Shown in pieces: positions 1-11,798 of a stretch of DNA of 64,000 bases (position 1 is the stretch's first letter; each line of letters begins with the position of its first letter). The notes below the pieces were generated by a model that did no database searches, had not been told where the DNA came from, and saw only the letters and a list, made by a program, of their open reading frames with translations. The stretch is from positions 496,001 through 560,000 of the forward strand of contig NW_019028989.1 of the NCBI RefSeq assembly GCF_002105155.1, in the 5' to 3' direction. The DNA is from Lobosporangium transversale (lineage: Eukaryota > Mortierellomycota > Mortierellomycetes > Mortierellales > Mortierellaceae). The position numbers were made by a program, and so were the translations under genes.

Positions 1-3000
1 AAAGTATCCAGAACTGAGCGACTTCTTCAACACAGATTATTCCGCCAATTATGTGGCGCCCGATCCACGGCAACAGATACTTCGTCACAAACGAGCCATT
101 AGCTTGCCTGATACACTTTTTGAACAATATAACCGTAAGGGATAAAAAAAATTTTTTTTTTAATCGCTACCTTCCCTTTTAATGTTTTTGATTTCCTTGG
201 AACCTTATATTTTTCTGACGCGCTGTATTTTTATTCTTGTTTCTAGTTCTCGAGTGTCGTTGTTTCATGGGCTTGTTCCCCGAAATTGGTCGAGTCTGGA
301 TCACAATTGATCATCGTCTCTTTCTCTGGAATTATGCAGACGGGTATGTTGCCTTTAAGGATCATTCAAAGGACAACATATTTGGCCGCCTTGTTTCATT
401 ATTATGACTATTTATTTATATTTTCTCTCTTAAAAAAAAAAATAGCGGAAACTATGAATCATATGAGGAGCTAGATCAGATTATTGTGAATGTTGCTCTT
501 GTTAAGCCAAAGCCAGGTAAATCACAGGATTGGATCACCACAAGACGGAGCTTAGGATGGGAATTCAAACAACGTGTTGCAGAAGCCACGAGTTGCACGA
601 TTGACTTACTTATTTCAATATTCCCTATCTAGATACATTTGATGATAAAGTAGAATATCTCTTAGTTATTGCTACTCCAATTGAAGTGCACTTGCTGGGA
701 ATGTCGGTTGGATTTGGGTCAACGCCGCACACACTCTATATCACCAACATGAGTGTACCAACCGATAATGTGGCGATTAAAAGCATCGTGGGTACAGCTG
801 ATGGACGTATCTTCATGAATGGAAATGACGGAAGGCTATGGGAAGTTGATTACCAGGCGGAAGAGGGCTGGTTCAGCAAAAAGTGTACTAAACGGGAAGT
901 GATCGGGAGTCCACTTTCATTCTTTATCCCAACTTTCCTCAGCAAAATCAGAGTCGATCCAATTGTCAAGATCGTTTTCGATGAATCTAGGCAGACCATT
1001 TATGCTTTGACAGAGAATTCTAATATCGAGGTACGTCTCTACAAAAGAATGGCGAGGACATCGGATGCATAGAATTAAGTTCAAGCGGGAGATTCCATTG
1101 GGAATAATGGGATGATGAGATTAAGGATTGAACCCATGTGTCAATCATCGTTTTCCTATCATAGGTGATCGGATTGTCTGGTACTACACATGCCAGATCA
1201 ACAGTCAAAGCAAGTTACATTCTTCAGGAGGGCAAACGGAAGAGTAATCACAACAGGGCCATGGACGAAGGTCTATTCAAGATTATGGACATTCATGTTA
1301 TCCCACTGACAGAATCAAAGGATGTCAGCCTTTTGGCTGTTACTGTGACAGGCTGCCGCCTCTATCTTGGGCAGAAAGCAGCCCTTGACTACAATAGCCA
1401 ACGCTATATTGATCAGTCGAGCTCGGGACCATATCTATTACATGTCCGGATACCTCCAATGTTCGAGAGCGCTCCGGAGGCAGTAATGGGGGTTCAGGGT
1501 CAATATCGTGTACATCAGTCTCTTTATAACAATGGTGTGTTCTTGGCCGCACATTCGCTTCATGATGCCGCGGATGCACTTATCGCTTCTTCGCCAGATT
1601 CTGGGCCCATCAACAAAGCGTCAACAGCAACCAAGGTAGAACATATGCAGTTGATAGATTCAGAATATTTGGTTCATGTTTTTTCTGGATCAATCTATTG
1701 GCCCGTATGACTTATTTTATTTCATATCATTAGACTGTTGGCAGTTCATATATTCCAAAGCTCGCAGAGCTTGCCATGATTGCAGGATTGGATGGAAAGA
1801 TCTGGGGCATGTCCGAGATTCCAGGCGTGGAGTATGCAGGAGCTATCGACTCTTCCATTGCAAGGAATGAGCTTGCTGTTCAACTTTCCAGGTCTGCACG
1901 AGAGTACCTTGTACTCACAAACTCGGGAGTTCAGGTCTTTGCTAAACGTCGACCTATTGATACCCTACAACAGTTGCTGCTAGACGGTCGTGGCGCAGAA
2001 AGCGAGCTGGCTTCTTTTTTCACTCAGTATGTAGTTCATTGGAGTAATTCTTCATGGCATAGTTCAATGCTATTTCTACTTCAAAGTCTATTTAACTGAT
2101 GCGTTTGATCTCTCGTTAATATAATATTTATTAGATATGGACGTGTTGAGTCATGCGCAATGTGTATCGCGGTCCTCTGTGGCCATCCTAGCCTCTCAGC
2201 AGCACCGGTAGGATCTCAATGTAAGCGATTTGGGGTTCTAGGCAGTTGATATGAAATGGACCATTCTACACTGTTATGTTTTTTTTTTTTTTTTTATTTT
2301 TTTTTTTATTTTTTTTATATCTCGACTAAATCAATGTCTTTTATTCTTTCTCGTAGTCATGTCACCACATTCGACCGCTGGACCGATTGCTGCAACAGCT
2401 GAAAGACTACTATTGGAGTGGGGCGGCAAACGCAATTTGTCGGAGAAGCTGGCGAGCGAACGCGCAGCGTCTGCAAACTTGGCAGGATCAGAACTTGGAC
2501 GGCCTGTTTCTCAAAGTAGTTCAGGACAGTATACTTATCGACACACTGCACTTAGCCTTTACCTAGCGCGATTGCTGAGACCACTCTGGAAGCGTAAGGT
2601 CATCAAAGTCATCAACACACTTCGAGGACTTGTTGATTCTGAAATCTCTGACCTTGTGTTGACAGCTGTACAAAAGGATTTGTTCTCCCTTCGGGCGGTA
2701 TTGAACAACAACATTGAACTTTTTACGCCACGTCCAATCGTGACGTCCAATCCTCCGGGCGAGAAAGATCAAATTGAGATTGAGAATGCAAATGTCGAGA
2801 CCAAATCCTTGAAGGCATTACTACTCCTCATCACACAGTGCATTGAAGGTATTGCTTTTGTACTCTTTTTGATTGACTCCAAAATGTCGGAAACTGTCTC
2901 AAAGTAAGTTATCCTAGTGATCTTAAATCATTTATCCCTGTCTTTCCAGCGGAGACAATCTTGTGTACTCATTCAAACAACCGTTCCTTTCCTTTTGTTT

Positions 3001-5319
3001 CTGTCATACTGCAGTATTCCTGCAGAATCACAGCAAGTACTTTTAAATATTACCTACGAGAACTTGTTGACAACTTCAAAGGGTCATGATCTCTGTCGCG
3101 AATTAGTCACGGCTGTTATCAACAAACAGATGGGCCACCATATGAGCGTAAGAGGATGTCAATCATGACAGAACAGACTATAACTGGAAACATTTGTGCA
3201 AGTACTCAATACAGGTATTTTTTACTATGGCTTTAGGTGGATGCTGTTAGCGACACATTACAGAGGATTTGTGGGTCATTCTGCAGTCCAGGGGATGTGA
3301 TATTTTACAAGGCAACTGAGCACCTACGCCAATCAATTTCCTCTAAAGACCCTGCAGATATTGAAGATCATGCAAGGGAATCTTTGAGGCTCTTCAAGAA
3401 AGTTCCTTTCCTGCTAGTTGATGAAACACATGGACCTAATAAGCTTCAAGGAATTTGCAAAGACTACATGCAGTTGAAATTTTTCCCAGGTGCTGTTGAG
3501 CTCGCCCTCTCTTGTGCTCAGGGCGTTGATCCAAGTAACAAAGCAGCAGCATATGTCAAGGATGGCATTAGCTCAAAAGTAACGACAACATATATTGACA
3601 GGAGAATTCTGCATAGGATCTGTTCAACATCTTGAATCTTTGATTTTTTTTTTCTAACTATCCTCGAATGATTTGAATATAAACCCCGTATAGGACATCC
3701 GGGCAGAACAATATGCACAAAGGATGATCTGCTATGAAAACACGGTTGCTGTCTTGAAGGAGTTAGGATTGGACTCTGCACAGGGACCATTGTCTAGTTT
3801 TGCATTCCATACTCTGGAAACGGCTCTTCAGTTTGATGATTCACTCTTTCACACATTCCTTTATGATTGGTTATTGTCGCACAACCGTGCAGATTATCTT
3901 CTCGAGATCTCTTCACCCTATATTGAAGAGTACCTCAAGCAGTGCACTCTACTAGAATCAACACGGGATCTGTTGTGGCGCTATTATATCAAAGTGGATG
4001 AATTTGGTCATGCAGCGCAGGAGTTGGGACGTATTGCAGACTCGACACGCTATCAACTCACATTTGAATCAAGACTTCAGTACTTGTCGCTTGCAGTCAG
4101 TAATGCCAAGAGCTATCCAGCAGGATCAGACCCCAAATCTGATAATGGTCGACTGTTGATTGACCTGGAAGAGAAATTAGAAGTAGGGAACATTCAGCTG
4201 GACATCATATTGAATTTGAAGGCCATGGTGGATGAACAGAAACATGTTTCTGAAAACCCTGCTTTTGACGCAGCTACGAGACTGCAAGCTGGTCATGACG
4301 CTCGAGAGTTGGAGAGCCTTTTGCAAAGCTGTCGATCTCAGCTCCTAGATGCCAATGGTGTATGTTATCTTGTTTTTGTCAGAGCTCTTGTTGTTGTTGT
4401 TGACTTCGTCTACTAAATAATGCGCTCTTCAATCGAACCAGTTATATCACTCATATGTAGAGCCTCTCAAGATGTACGATTCAATGCTTGCCATCTATCA
4501 CACTTCAGATTTTGACGACGAGTACCATATACGGACTGCTTGGGAGGGCTTTATTGCAAAAGGTACAAACGCTGAATTTGTTGTTTGTAACAAAATACTC
4601 TGAGACTATATACTTATGGATGTATTTTTTTTTTATCGATAGTTTTTGTTGAGGCTGTCGACAGTGGACGTTCTCCATTGACGGATATCGAGGTGCGTGT
4701 CAAGGATCTAGGACGACGCTTTTATCCGTCAGCCAAAGTTGTACCGATTGCAATGATGGTTCAGATTCTAGAACGCTATCCATATCTGAAGCAAACTGCA
4801 AGTTATGGAGTTCCAGCAGGATGGGCTGTGCGTATCTTGCGAGAAATCGGATTTCCGTATGAGGCGCTATTTGATAGTTTCCATGCCTTGATTGAGACCA
4901 AGAAGAATGAATGGATTGGACCAAGAGCGTCATTGGTATTGATTCAAGACATTGAATATTTGCTACGAGCATGGCTTGCAGAAAGCCATGGATCTGGTAT
5001 TATCGCAGAGTTGAACGATGCACTGGGGATCTCTGAGGATGGGTGGCACCAGTACACCAATGGAACTACTGTGAATGGCGGGACAGTTGCCACATTAGGA
5101 CTCACCGGAACAGGTTCATTGGATCGATTCAGGGCAAGAAAAGTGGAGGAGGCGATCGAGATGTACATTCGTGTCCTCGAATCTGCGTCATGGACACCTG
5201 CACCTGTGTCTAGCGCATTCGATGAGAACATTGGAGGATCTGGAAATGAGGTGGTAGCCAAGGCAGGTAGGCTGGTACAACGTCTTCAAGTTCTTCGTGC
5301 AAGGATCCAACGTCTTTAA
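1..5319 (+). CDS. NUP170: Nucleoporin NUP155/NUP170 family, 5' end cut by the window
   Basis: Inner-ring scaffold nucleoporin of the nuclear pore complex. Thirteen exons can be joined with consistent phase: 1-134, 247-343, 446-516, 633-1030, 1165-1635, 1734-2026, 2135-2220, 2357-2903, 3015-3147, 3237-3578, 3694-4359, 4442-4562, 4643-5319, giving about 1344 visible residues. The beta-propeller segment shows GRVWITIDHRLFLWNY, the family signature near the N-terminus. The middle has YGRVESCAMCIAVLCG and LYLARLLRPLWK, and the rest is the helical C-terminal solenoid (SQQVLLNITYENLLTTSKGH). Only a short N-terminus is missing, judged from a usual length near 1400. The donor of exon 10 (gtaacg) and the end of exon 5 are the least certain junctions. 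The start codon lies upstream of the window. Confidence 0.93.
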
Positions 5320-5397
5320 AAAAATATAATTGATAAAAGGGCAGAAAGTTGAAGACAAAGTTTGTATTTGAAGGATTGATAAGCATGAATAGAGATT

Positions 5398-5401
<4 letters not shown>

Positions 5402-5435
<34 letters not shown>
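5402..5435. repeat. A34 homopolymer after NUP170
   Basis: An uninterrupted run of 34 A begins 82 bases after the NUP170 stop codon. It could be a transcribed A tract near the 3' end of the gene. It is one of many such tracts in this window, so no retroposition is implied. Confidence 0.9.
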
Positions 5436-5436
<1 letters not shown>

Positions 5437-5804
5437 AATAGCCACATCTAGAAAGCCAGAAAGCATTTGTTTATTTTTATTTTATTTTTTTTGATACAGC
5501 CAACTGCAATTAAGCTTTGTCCGAATGACCTAGGGGATGTTATGGCACAAGATGTTAAATTTGAAAAAGCAGTGCATACCGGATTCACGGGTGCACTCAA
5601 ATGCAATGCTCAAAGGTATAGTAAGAAGCAGATTGGATAACCAATTCCCTTCCTCCGTGCGTCTAGGAGAATATAAATTTGTAATAAGACTACATCCGAT
5701 AAGCAAAGGTGGAGGGAAAGAGATGTTTTTATTTGGATATTGTATTGAGGGGCAATATAGCTATGCTTCTGTTTCGGGTCCGGATTCATTGAATGTGACT
5801 TCCG

Positions 5805-6308
5805 ATGCAGAGTGGCGAGATAAAATGCAATGAAAGCAATCGAGAGACTGATCTCTATTGTGCGGGAAGCCATATTGTGATGCTAACATTCCCTGCTGAA
5901 GCGCAGTGGATCGTGATGGAAGGTGTTATGATTTTATCGTGCTGCTTTGCTATATTTGTGATGCATGAAAACTCTGGAAAAAAAAGCAGTTTTTTCAACT
6001 TGATAATAGTCTGTCTCTTTATTTTCGCGCCTATTTATTCGGGGTTCAATTTCATAGGTCTTTTTGTGCTACTTCTCTTGATTTTTGTTGCTTTCCTTTT
6101 AATCCTTGTTCTCATTTTATTAGGCATGAGTTTCATATATGTCCCAAAGCGTGAACAACCATTCTCCGAGGACTCCACCAGCAACGGCAGCATTGCATTT
6201 GCGGCATTATCAGCCTTAGGATCCAACAGGACTCTCGGAGTCATCGACACAATCACAATTGAAGCAGATCAAACGGGAGCTGACATTTTTGTATCTTCTA
6301 AGGCATAA
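5805..6308 (+). CDS. Unrecognised gene, 3' part only modelled
   Basis: An open frame runs from 5805 to the stop at 6308. Its middle (5923-6123) is T-rich and hydrophobic and is bounded by gtgtta and ttattag, so it is probably an intron of multiple-of-three length. Removing it joins IVMEG to MSFIYVPKREQPFSED. The mature end, LGVIDTITIEADQTG, looks like ordinary soluble protein. A likely upstream exon lies at about 5499-5620 after the acceptor tgatacag and reads LCPNDLGDVMAQDVKFEK. The link between these parts at 5620-5804 could not be resolved. I do not recognise the family. It may be a small lineage-specific gene or a decayed copy of one. Confidence 0.33.
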   Translation: MQSGEIKCNESNRETDLYCAGSHIVMLTFPAEAQWIVMEGVMILSCCFAIFVMHENSGKKSSFFNLIIVCLFIFAPIYSGFNFIGLFVLLLLIFVAFLLILVLILLGMSFIYVPKREQPFSEDSTSNGSIAFAALSALGSNRTLGVIDTITIEADQTGADIFVSSKA

Positions 6309-6350
6309 AATGACTTTTCTAATCACTTCATTTCTTTATTTTATAAAATC

Positions 6351-6382
<32 letters not shown>

Positions 6383-6746
6383 CAAGCACAGCTTTCACAA
6401 TTCATTTTTTTTTTTCTATCACTTTTATCCTGCGAGCACCTAATGTCATCTCTTTTTCACTTCTTACTCAGTCTACTATTTTTTCCGCTTACCATTTTCC
6501 TCTTACTTTTTTTTTTTTTTTTAGCTCCTAGCCTTACTTAAAAAAAAAAAAGTGCTTTGCCACTTCAATTAATTTTGTCTAACTCACCTCCCGTCAAATC
6601 CTTCGTACTTTCTATTCTCAGCATCTCCCCTCTTTTCACTGACTCAACACTTCTCAACATCTGCACCTTTGGGCCGACAAATATCAAGTATCGCATCATA
6701 GGATACCCAAATACTCCTCGATACTGCACTCGTTTCTACTCCCATA

Positions 6747-6767
6747 CCTTCTTCTTCCTCTTCTTCT

Positions 6768-6799
<32 letters not shown>

Positions 6800-6808
6800 T
6801 TCTTCTTC
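6747..6808. repeat. (TTC)n microsatellite
   Basis: About 62 bases of TTC/CTT repeats with a few interruptions. On the minus strand they read as poly-glutamate, which makes a spurious open frame. The tract lies between the unrecognised genes, just outside the 3' end of the minus-strand frame that stops at 6867. Confidence 0.9.
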
Positions 6809-6866
6809 AAAAAAGTAATATAAAAAGCCTCCAGTTACTTTTACCATCGATTAGGCTTTTTGCATT

Positions 6867-7518
6867 TTATAATCTTAAGCCTTGGAACCGTTGCCACGCT
6901 TCATACCATAATGGCGCCTCTACATGCTTTAGAGTGTTGTATAAGTTAGCGAGCGCCATCATGAGGAAGTGAATGGCAATCAGGAGTGGAGCAACAACAT
7001 AAGGTGCTGTATAAGAAATATGTATGATAGGAAACATGAGGGTAATCATAGAAGCGAACACGCCATAGCAAGTGGGGATATGGATGCGGGGCTAAGAATG
7101 GAAAAGAATCAGAACACCCTAACATTCAATGGTTACAATGAATTTTTCCTTGTAGAGCCTTGGTCTAAGTAAGCTCTAAAATATGGTTGACCAGAGGAGT
7201 GGGCGCCTACTTCCCATGGAGGGACGAGACATTGTTTGTAGTATGTTTGTTTAATGAGGAACATACTTGCATCTAATGAGCATGAGTAGTGCATTCTTAT
7301 AGGCCACTTTTTTAACGATGGCAGCACAATGCTTGCTTAAGCATCCATTCCATCCAAAAAGAGCAATTGGTGACGCCATAAGGTTTATCGCGGCTGGATC
7401 TAAGGTGATCAAGGATTGAGCTTCGTCTGGTCTGCATTGAATCTATTAGAGTGCAATTGATTAACAGTGCAGGGGCCATGCTTCTCGCAAGCTCATTGGC
7501 CAAAGGGATTCCATACAA
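6867..7518 (-). CDS. Unrecognised putative multi-exon membrane protein, possibly decayed
   Basis: Minus-strand coding-like stretches can be followed from MYGIPLANELARSMAPALL at 7518, through a block with VPPWEVGAHSSGQPYFRAY near 7150-7230, to a final block ending at 6867. That last block has about 40 hydrophobic residues (FASMITLMFPIIHISY and PYVVAPLLIAIHFLMMAL), suggesting one or two membrane spans. The intervening splice sites cannot be chosen with confidence. The neighbouring plus-strand gene starts at 7598, so little room remains for an upstream first exon, although an acceptor-like gttgacag sits just upstream of 7518. It could be a short real gene or the 3' remnant of a larger one. No family is recognised. 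Confidence 0.33.
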
Positions 7519-7597
7519 TGGAATGGCCTGTCAACAGTCACCACAAACAGAAAAAAAAAAGTTGAACTGTTCAACAATAACCGCTACATACTAAACG

Positions 7598-8569
7598 ATG
7601 GCACCACCACCACCCAGGACACGTACACGAGGCAGAAAGCTTCCTCCAAGAGCAGGTGCTACCAAGAGAGCTGCTGCTGCTGCTGCTGCTGCTGCAAAGC
7701 AAGTCAACCATTCCGATGCAGTTGAAAAGGACCCGCATGTACTTGATCCAGACAATGAGTCGGGTGATGCAGTCAGCATGGAAGTAGAACAGGAAACTGC
7801 TGATGGCAAGACTTGGATTCAAACAAATGTGGATCAAGAAGTGGTAATTTTAGCTGTCTCGTCTTTGAGAAGAAAAAAAAAAAAAAGGGGTTTTTTTTTC
7901 TAAGAAAGAATTCATTATTAATACTTTGGATTTTTCCTTTATAATTCACGTTCACACAAAGGCAAGGATAAGAGCAACTGGAACGAGCATTGAGCCATTG
8001 ACAGTCAAAAACTTTGGGGTCGTTGTGGATTTATCACGCAAGAAGCCGACTGCCATCAATCGGATCGAGATCAATTCTAGCTTTGACTTTAAGAAAGTAC
8101 AACAGATCATGGTTTCTCCTGGTATCCCATATCCATACAAAGAGAATTTTGATTATGTTAATGTAAGTTTTTTTTTTTTTTTTTTTTTTTTTATAAAAAA
8201 AGAAAAAAGAAAAAGAGCATTAAGAAAATGAGGTATGAGTATATTGCTTAATTAACCCCTATCTCTTTCCATATGTTTTTCCTTTATTCATAGGTATTAT
8301 TGCTCGTTGACAAAGCTCAGACACCCATGTTAGTCCCATATCTTTATGATACAAAGTTCAAGACGCAGGAGCCTGTTGAAGAAGATCCAGATAAACCATC
8401 ATCACTCTCAACAGCATCATCATCACCATCATCATCAACTCTATCATCAACAGCAACTGCAGACCAACGTCCTTGGATTCATGTCAAAAACAACCTTACA
8501 GAATGGCTCTTAGTCAATACTCAACACATGCGTGCCAGACATCATATCGATGAATTTCATGATATTTAA
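7598..8569 (+). CDS. Hypothetical protein with basic N-terminus and poly-Ala run
   Basis: Three exons (7598-7843, 7962-8162, 8294-8569) join in phase 0 to give 240 residues. The first 35 residues are Pro/Arg/Lys/Ala-rich (MAPPPPRTRTRGRKLPPRAG) with nine alanines from a (GCT)n run. An acidic stretch around DESGDAVSMEVEQE follows. The core (residues about 85-190) contains VKNFGVVVDLSRKKPTAI and VQQIMVSPGIPYPYKENF, and a Ser/Thr/Pro-rich linker precedes a final helix-like segment (NNLTEWLLVNTQHMR). The basic head suggests nuclear or nucleic-acid contact, but that is inference. I do not recognise the core. Clean splicing and a 241-codon frame support a real gene. Confidence 0.7.
7670..7695 (+). 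repeat. (GCT)n trinucleotide repeat encoding poly-Ala
   Basis: Twenty-six bases of GCT repeat inside the first exon of the hypothetical gene at 7598. The frame gives a run of nine alanines. Length variation between strains would be expected. Confidence 0.95.
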
Positions 8570-8604
8570 ATTTAAATATTTGACATTTCAGCATTCGATA
8601 GAAT

Positions 8605-8631
<27 letters not shown>
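8605..8631. repeat. (AT)n microsatellite
   Basis: A run of about 27 bases of alternating AT lies 36 bases after the stop codon of the hypothetical gene, in the short convergent spacer before the ERO1 3' end. Confidence 0.9.
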
Positions 8632-8635
<4 letters not shown>

Positions 8636-8779
8636 TGATATTACCAGCATTTTTGTTTTTAACCATCACCATCATTTTTTATTTTTGCCATCTCATAATA
8701 AAATCGTTTTTAAAAATTCTATAAATACACTTGTTTTAATATTTTGTAAAAGACAAATTGTGAATATATTTTCATGGCT

Positions 8780-10115
8780 CTATATGTCACCTTCTTGGAC
8801 TACTGAGGAGGAAGATGATACTGAGTTCTTGGCTGGCATATTGATATTACTCCGGGCACTTCTTTGCTCGCCATAAAATAACAACATTGGGTGTTCATAC
8901 ATCTCCAGAATCAGGCTGCGGAATCCGGCGCCCTTGATCTGCATCCATTCCTGTGTACCTTTTAGATACATTCCAAGGCGTGATAAAAACGATCGATTCG
9001 TGCTCATTGACAGATAGGGCGATGATGAATCGCGCTGACCATTTGAAGATGAACGATGATTAGCTGTTATTGATTCTCTATGTGCAGGCTGTGAAAATGA
9101 TCTACGGCTTTCCAGTACAGATGTGAAGTATGGCTTGACTCCGGAAAACGTTGGATGATTTTTACTATCCACCTCATTTTTTGTTTGTGTTGATTCTAGT
9201 ACTGGCATAGGCTCAGAGCGCTGTTGTTGTTGCCGCTGCTGTTGTTGCTTCTGGCGTTCTGAGTTGACAGGACTGATTGCTGAAGTATCGACATCGATGG
9301 CTGCTGCTGCGGTTGGTATCTTATTAGAACCATATTGCTGCATATACATCTCTCTAAATTTGGTAATTGATTCTACACTCTCGGAAAGCCGGTTGAAGGT
9401 ATTGAAAAGAGCGACAATTTCGGTCCTCTGCAGCAGATTTGGGTTATTGACAGGGCTTGAAATAAAAAAAAAAATTAACAAAAACATCATGAGTATAGGT
9501 TGAAGGCTTTTTATATTACAAACATTCTAAACAAAGCAAAGTATCAGAGTCTGCATTTTGTCTTATTGATGAAATACTTACTTCAAATGCTCATCATTAT
9601 AGGAAAAGAGGACTTTCAGAGCTGTACCCAAACCTGAGGTCTGGACTTTACCCCAAAGCCTACATTTTTCACATCCGACACAATCCATGATCTTGGTAAT
9701 GTTTCTAAAATGGTCTCGGAACTGAAGCTTAAGTGCTTGCGCTTCAGGTCCAACAAACATGGCTTTTTCGTCAAAGATTGCGGGCGATTTCATCGATGTC
9801 TCAATCAAACGGTCCACCATGGCCTACAAGATGCATTCAAAAAAAAAAAAAAAAAAAAAAAAAAAGTTAGATAAAATCCATGAACAATTGCTGAATAATA
9901 GAAAAAAGTAAGTCAAAATGTTACCTTAACCTGAGCGTCCTCCTCTGGGTGACCAGTACAGAACTCGTAATTCTTCAAATAACCCGAAAGCTTGGTCACA
10001 GCGCGGACCAAAATTGCATAGTCAAAAAAGATGTTTTCAAGGCGATCTGGGTGAGCACCAACCCTTGACACAAAACATTCAAGATTGGGGCCCTAGTAAA
10101 GAGAGAAGACTTGTT

Positions 10116-10151
<36 letters not shown>

Positions 10152-11798
10152 AAGAATACGATAAATTTGGGAATCTGGGTTATTCGTTGCATCCTTACCC
10201 AGACTCCTGACGTTTGATTAAAGTGTTCATCGCAGATATGGATAGAAATAGATGCGTGCAGCCCAGAGATCATTCTGTAAAAGACCCGCTTTTCCAGACA
10301 GAGCTCCTCGTCCTGGTGAGTACCAGCTGTCAAAGGGTTGAATGGTTCTGACAAGCTTGATGCAACAGTCAATGGGTTCCTGGCCATAGAAACACCAGCT
10401 GTAGCAGCAGACTTTAGTTTGTCTGCCAACATTTCCTCGTTTGCCTGACGATCCAATGAGCATTGTTCACAATCCGTTTCGAGTTGCATCCTTTTTGCAA
10501 TATTGAAGCAGTTCTCGTTATAGATTGCATCCCAGACTTTAGCTGCTGATGGGCCGGAATAGCCCGTAAACCTTTCAGGATTTTGCATTAGATCCACATA
10601 TACACCTTCGGAAACTGCCTCATCATCCACCTGACAAAAGTCCTGGTCCTTGAGTTGACAGCTCTTGAATGGTTGAAAATTCTGTTCGAGACCATATAGA
10701 GAATAAAAATCACGAGTATGAATGGTTGAATATTAGACAATGGCTCTTGAGACGACTTTGGAAAGATATTGCAAAGAATACAAACTTACAAAGCCGTTCT
10801 TGGGAGAAGAGATAGCACCGAGGGCTGCGCTCCTCCATTCTTCAGGAATAGCGCTCTAAGATCCACAGTAAATGTATTGTCAGCTAAAATTATGAAAGCA
10901 ACTCATTGGTGTACACAAAGTGACTGAAACTAGTCTGTACCTCATCGATAACAGCGACGCCGCAATCTTTGTTCATGCAAAGATGATTTTCCGTCCAAAA
11001 GGGACATGATTCGTACAAATTGACCTAAATAAACATCAGCAGTAGAATATCATCAGGAATGATCAGGAACAAAGAGCATTCACATCAGCGTAGCAATCAA
11101 GGTAACTAGGACATTTGTGAACATCATTATCGTTTTTTGTTTACTTTATAAAACTTGAAAAACTTTTGTCGGACAAGGACCTCGAGCTGCTTTCTCATTT
11201 CACGGTTGATAGTCTCAACTGCATCGTAATCACAGAGTGAGTTTTCAATTTGCATCGATTGCTATTACAAGAAGTATTAAAAAGGAGTGAGAAACAAATG
11301 AAAAAATCCCTTTTTAATTTCCAAGGTGCTCTGACTTCTTTTTTGAGAGCCATTCTTTCAGGTACTCACTCGACATTGTTCTGACTTGTGAAGACTATGG
11401 TCATGTTTTTCTTGGTCATGATGATTATTGTGGTGGCTGTGGTGAGAATGAGAGTGTGGTGAATGGTGATGATGATTGTGCTGCTGCTTGCTGTTACTGT
11501 TATTGTTCTGCTTTGAAATCAGGTGCTGAACAAAGTAAGGCACATTGACCATGCGCCCTTTCCGTGCAGTGGCAGCATTCATTTGTCCCGAAGTGCCAAC
11601 ATCACCCAGACTAGGAGGTGGGCCAAACAGGCCATGGAAAGGGTCATGTCGAGGTGCGGATTTGGAAGCAGGTTTAGGAATAGGGGATGGGACTACAGCT
11701 GCAGCATGTGATGGAAAAGAAAGGATGGAGAGAGCATCGACCAGAAAGAGAAGTAAGAAAGGCAGAGCGATCTGCGGCTGTTTTAGAGTAGGCCGCAT
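8780..11798 (-). CDS. ERO1: Endoplasmic reticulum oxidoreductin ERO1
   Basis: FAD-dependent thiol oxidase that reoxidises protein disulfide isomerase in the ER lumen. Eight exons on the minus strand join in phase: 11370-11798, 11145-11261, 10941-11024, 10790-10855, 10199-10681, 9925-10092, 9582-9823, 8780-9455 (754 residues). The N-terminus has a hydrophobic signal ([17 protein letters not shown]). Family landmarks are [42 protein letters not shown] and the active-site CxxCxxC in [13 protein letters not shown]. Between the signal and the first conserved cysteine lies a His/Asn/Gln-rich insertion. The C-terminal 170 residues are Ser/Gln-rich and end in a possible amphipathic helix ([17 protein letters not shown]). 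Yeast Ero1 is near 560 residues, so this protein is long because of these two additions. Confidence 0.95.

Noticed and set aside
6644-6847. Minus-strand frame with a long poly-Glu run
   Set aside because: It is produced by the (TTC)n microsatellite and has no flanking conserved sequence.
11025-11144. Exon-like string [17 protein letters not shown] inside ERO1 intron 2
   Set aside because: The stretch before it is too short for an intron, ERO1 relatives have no insertion between FFKFYK and [10 protein letters not shown], and direct joining of the flanking exons keeps phase.
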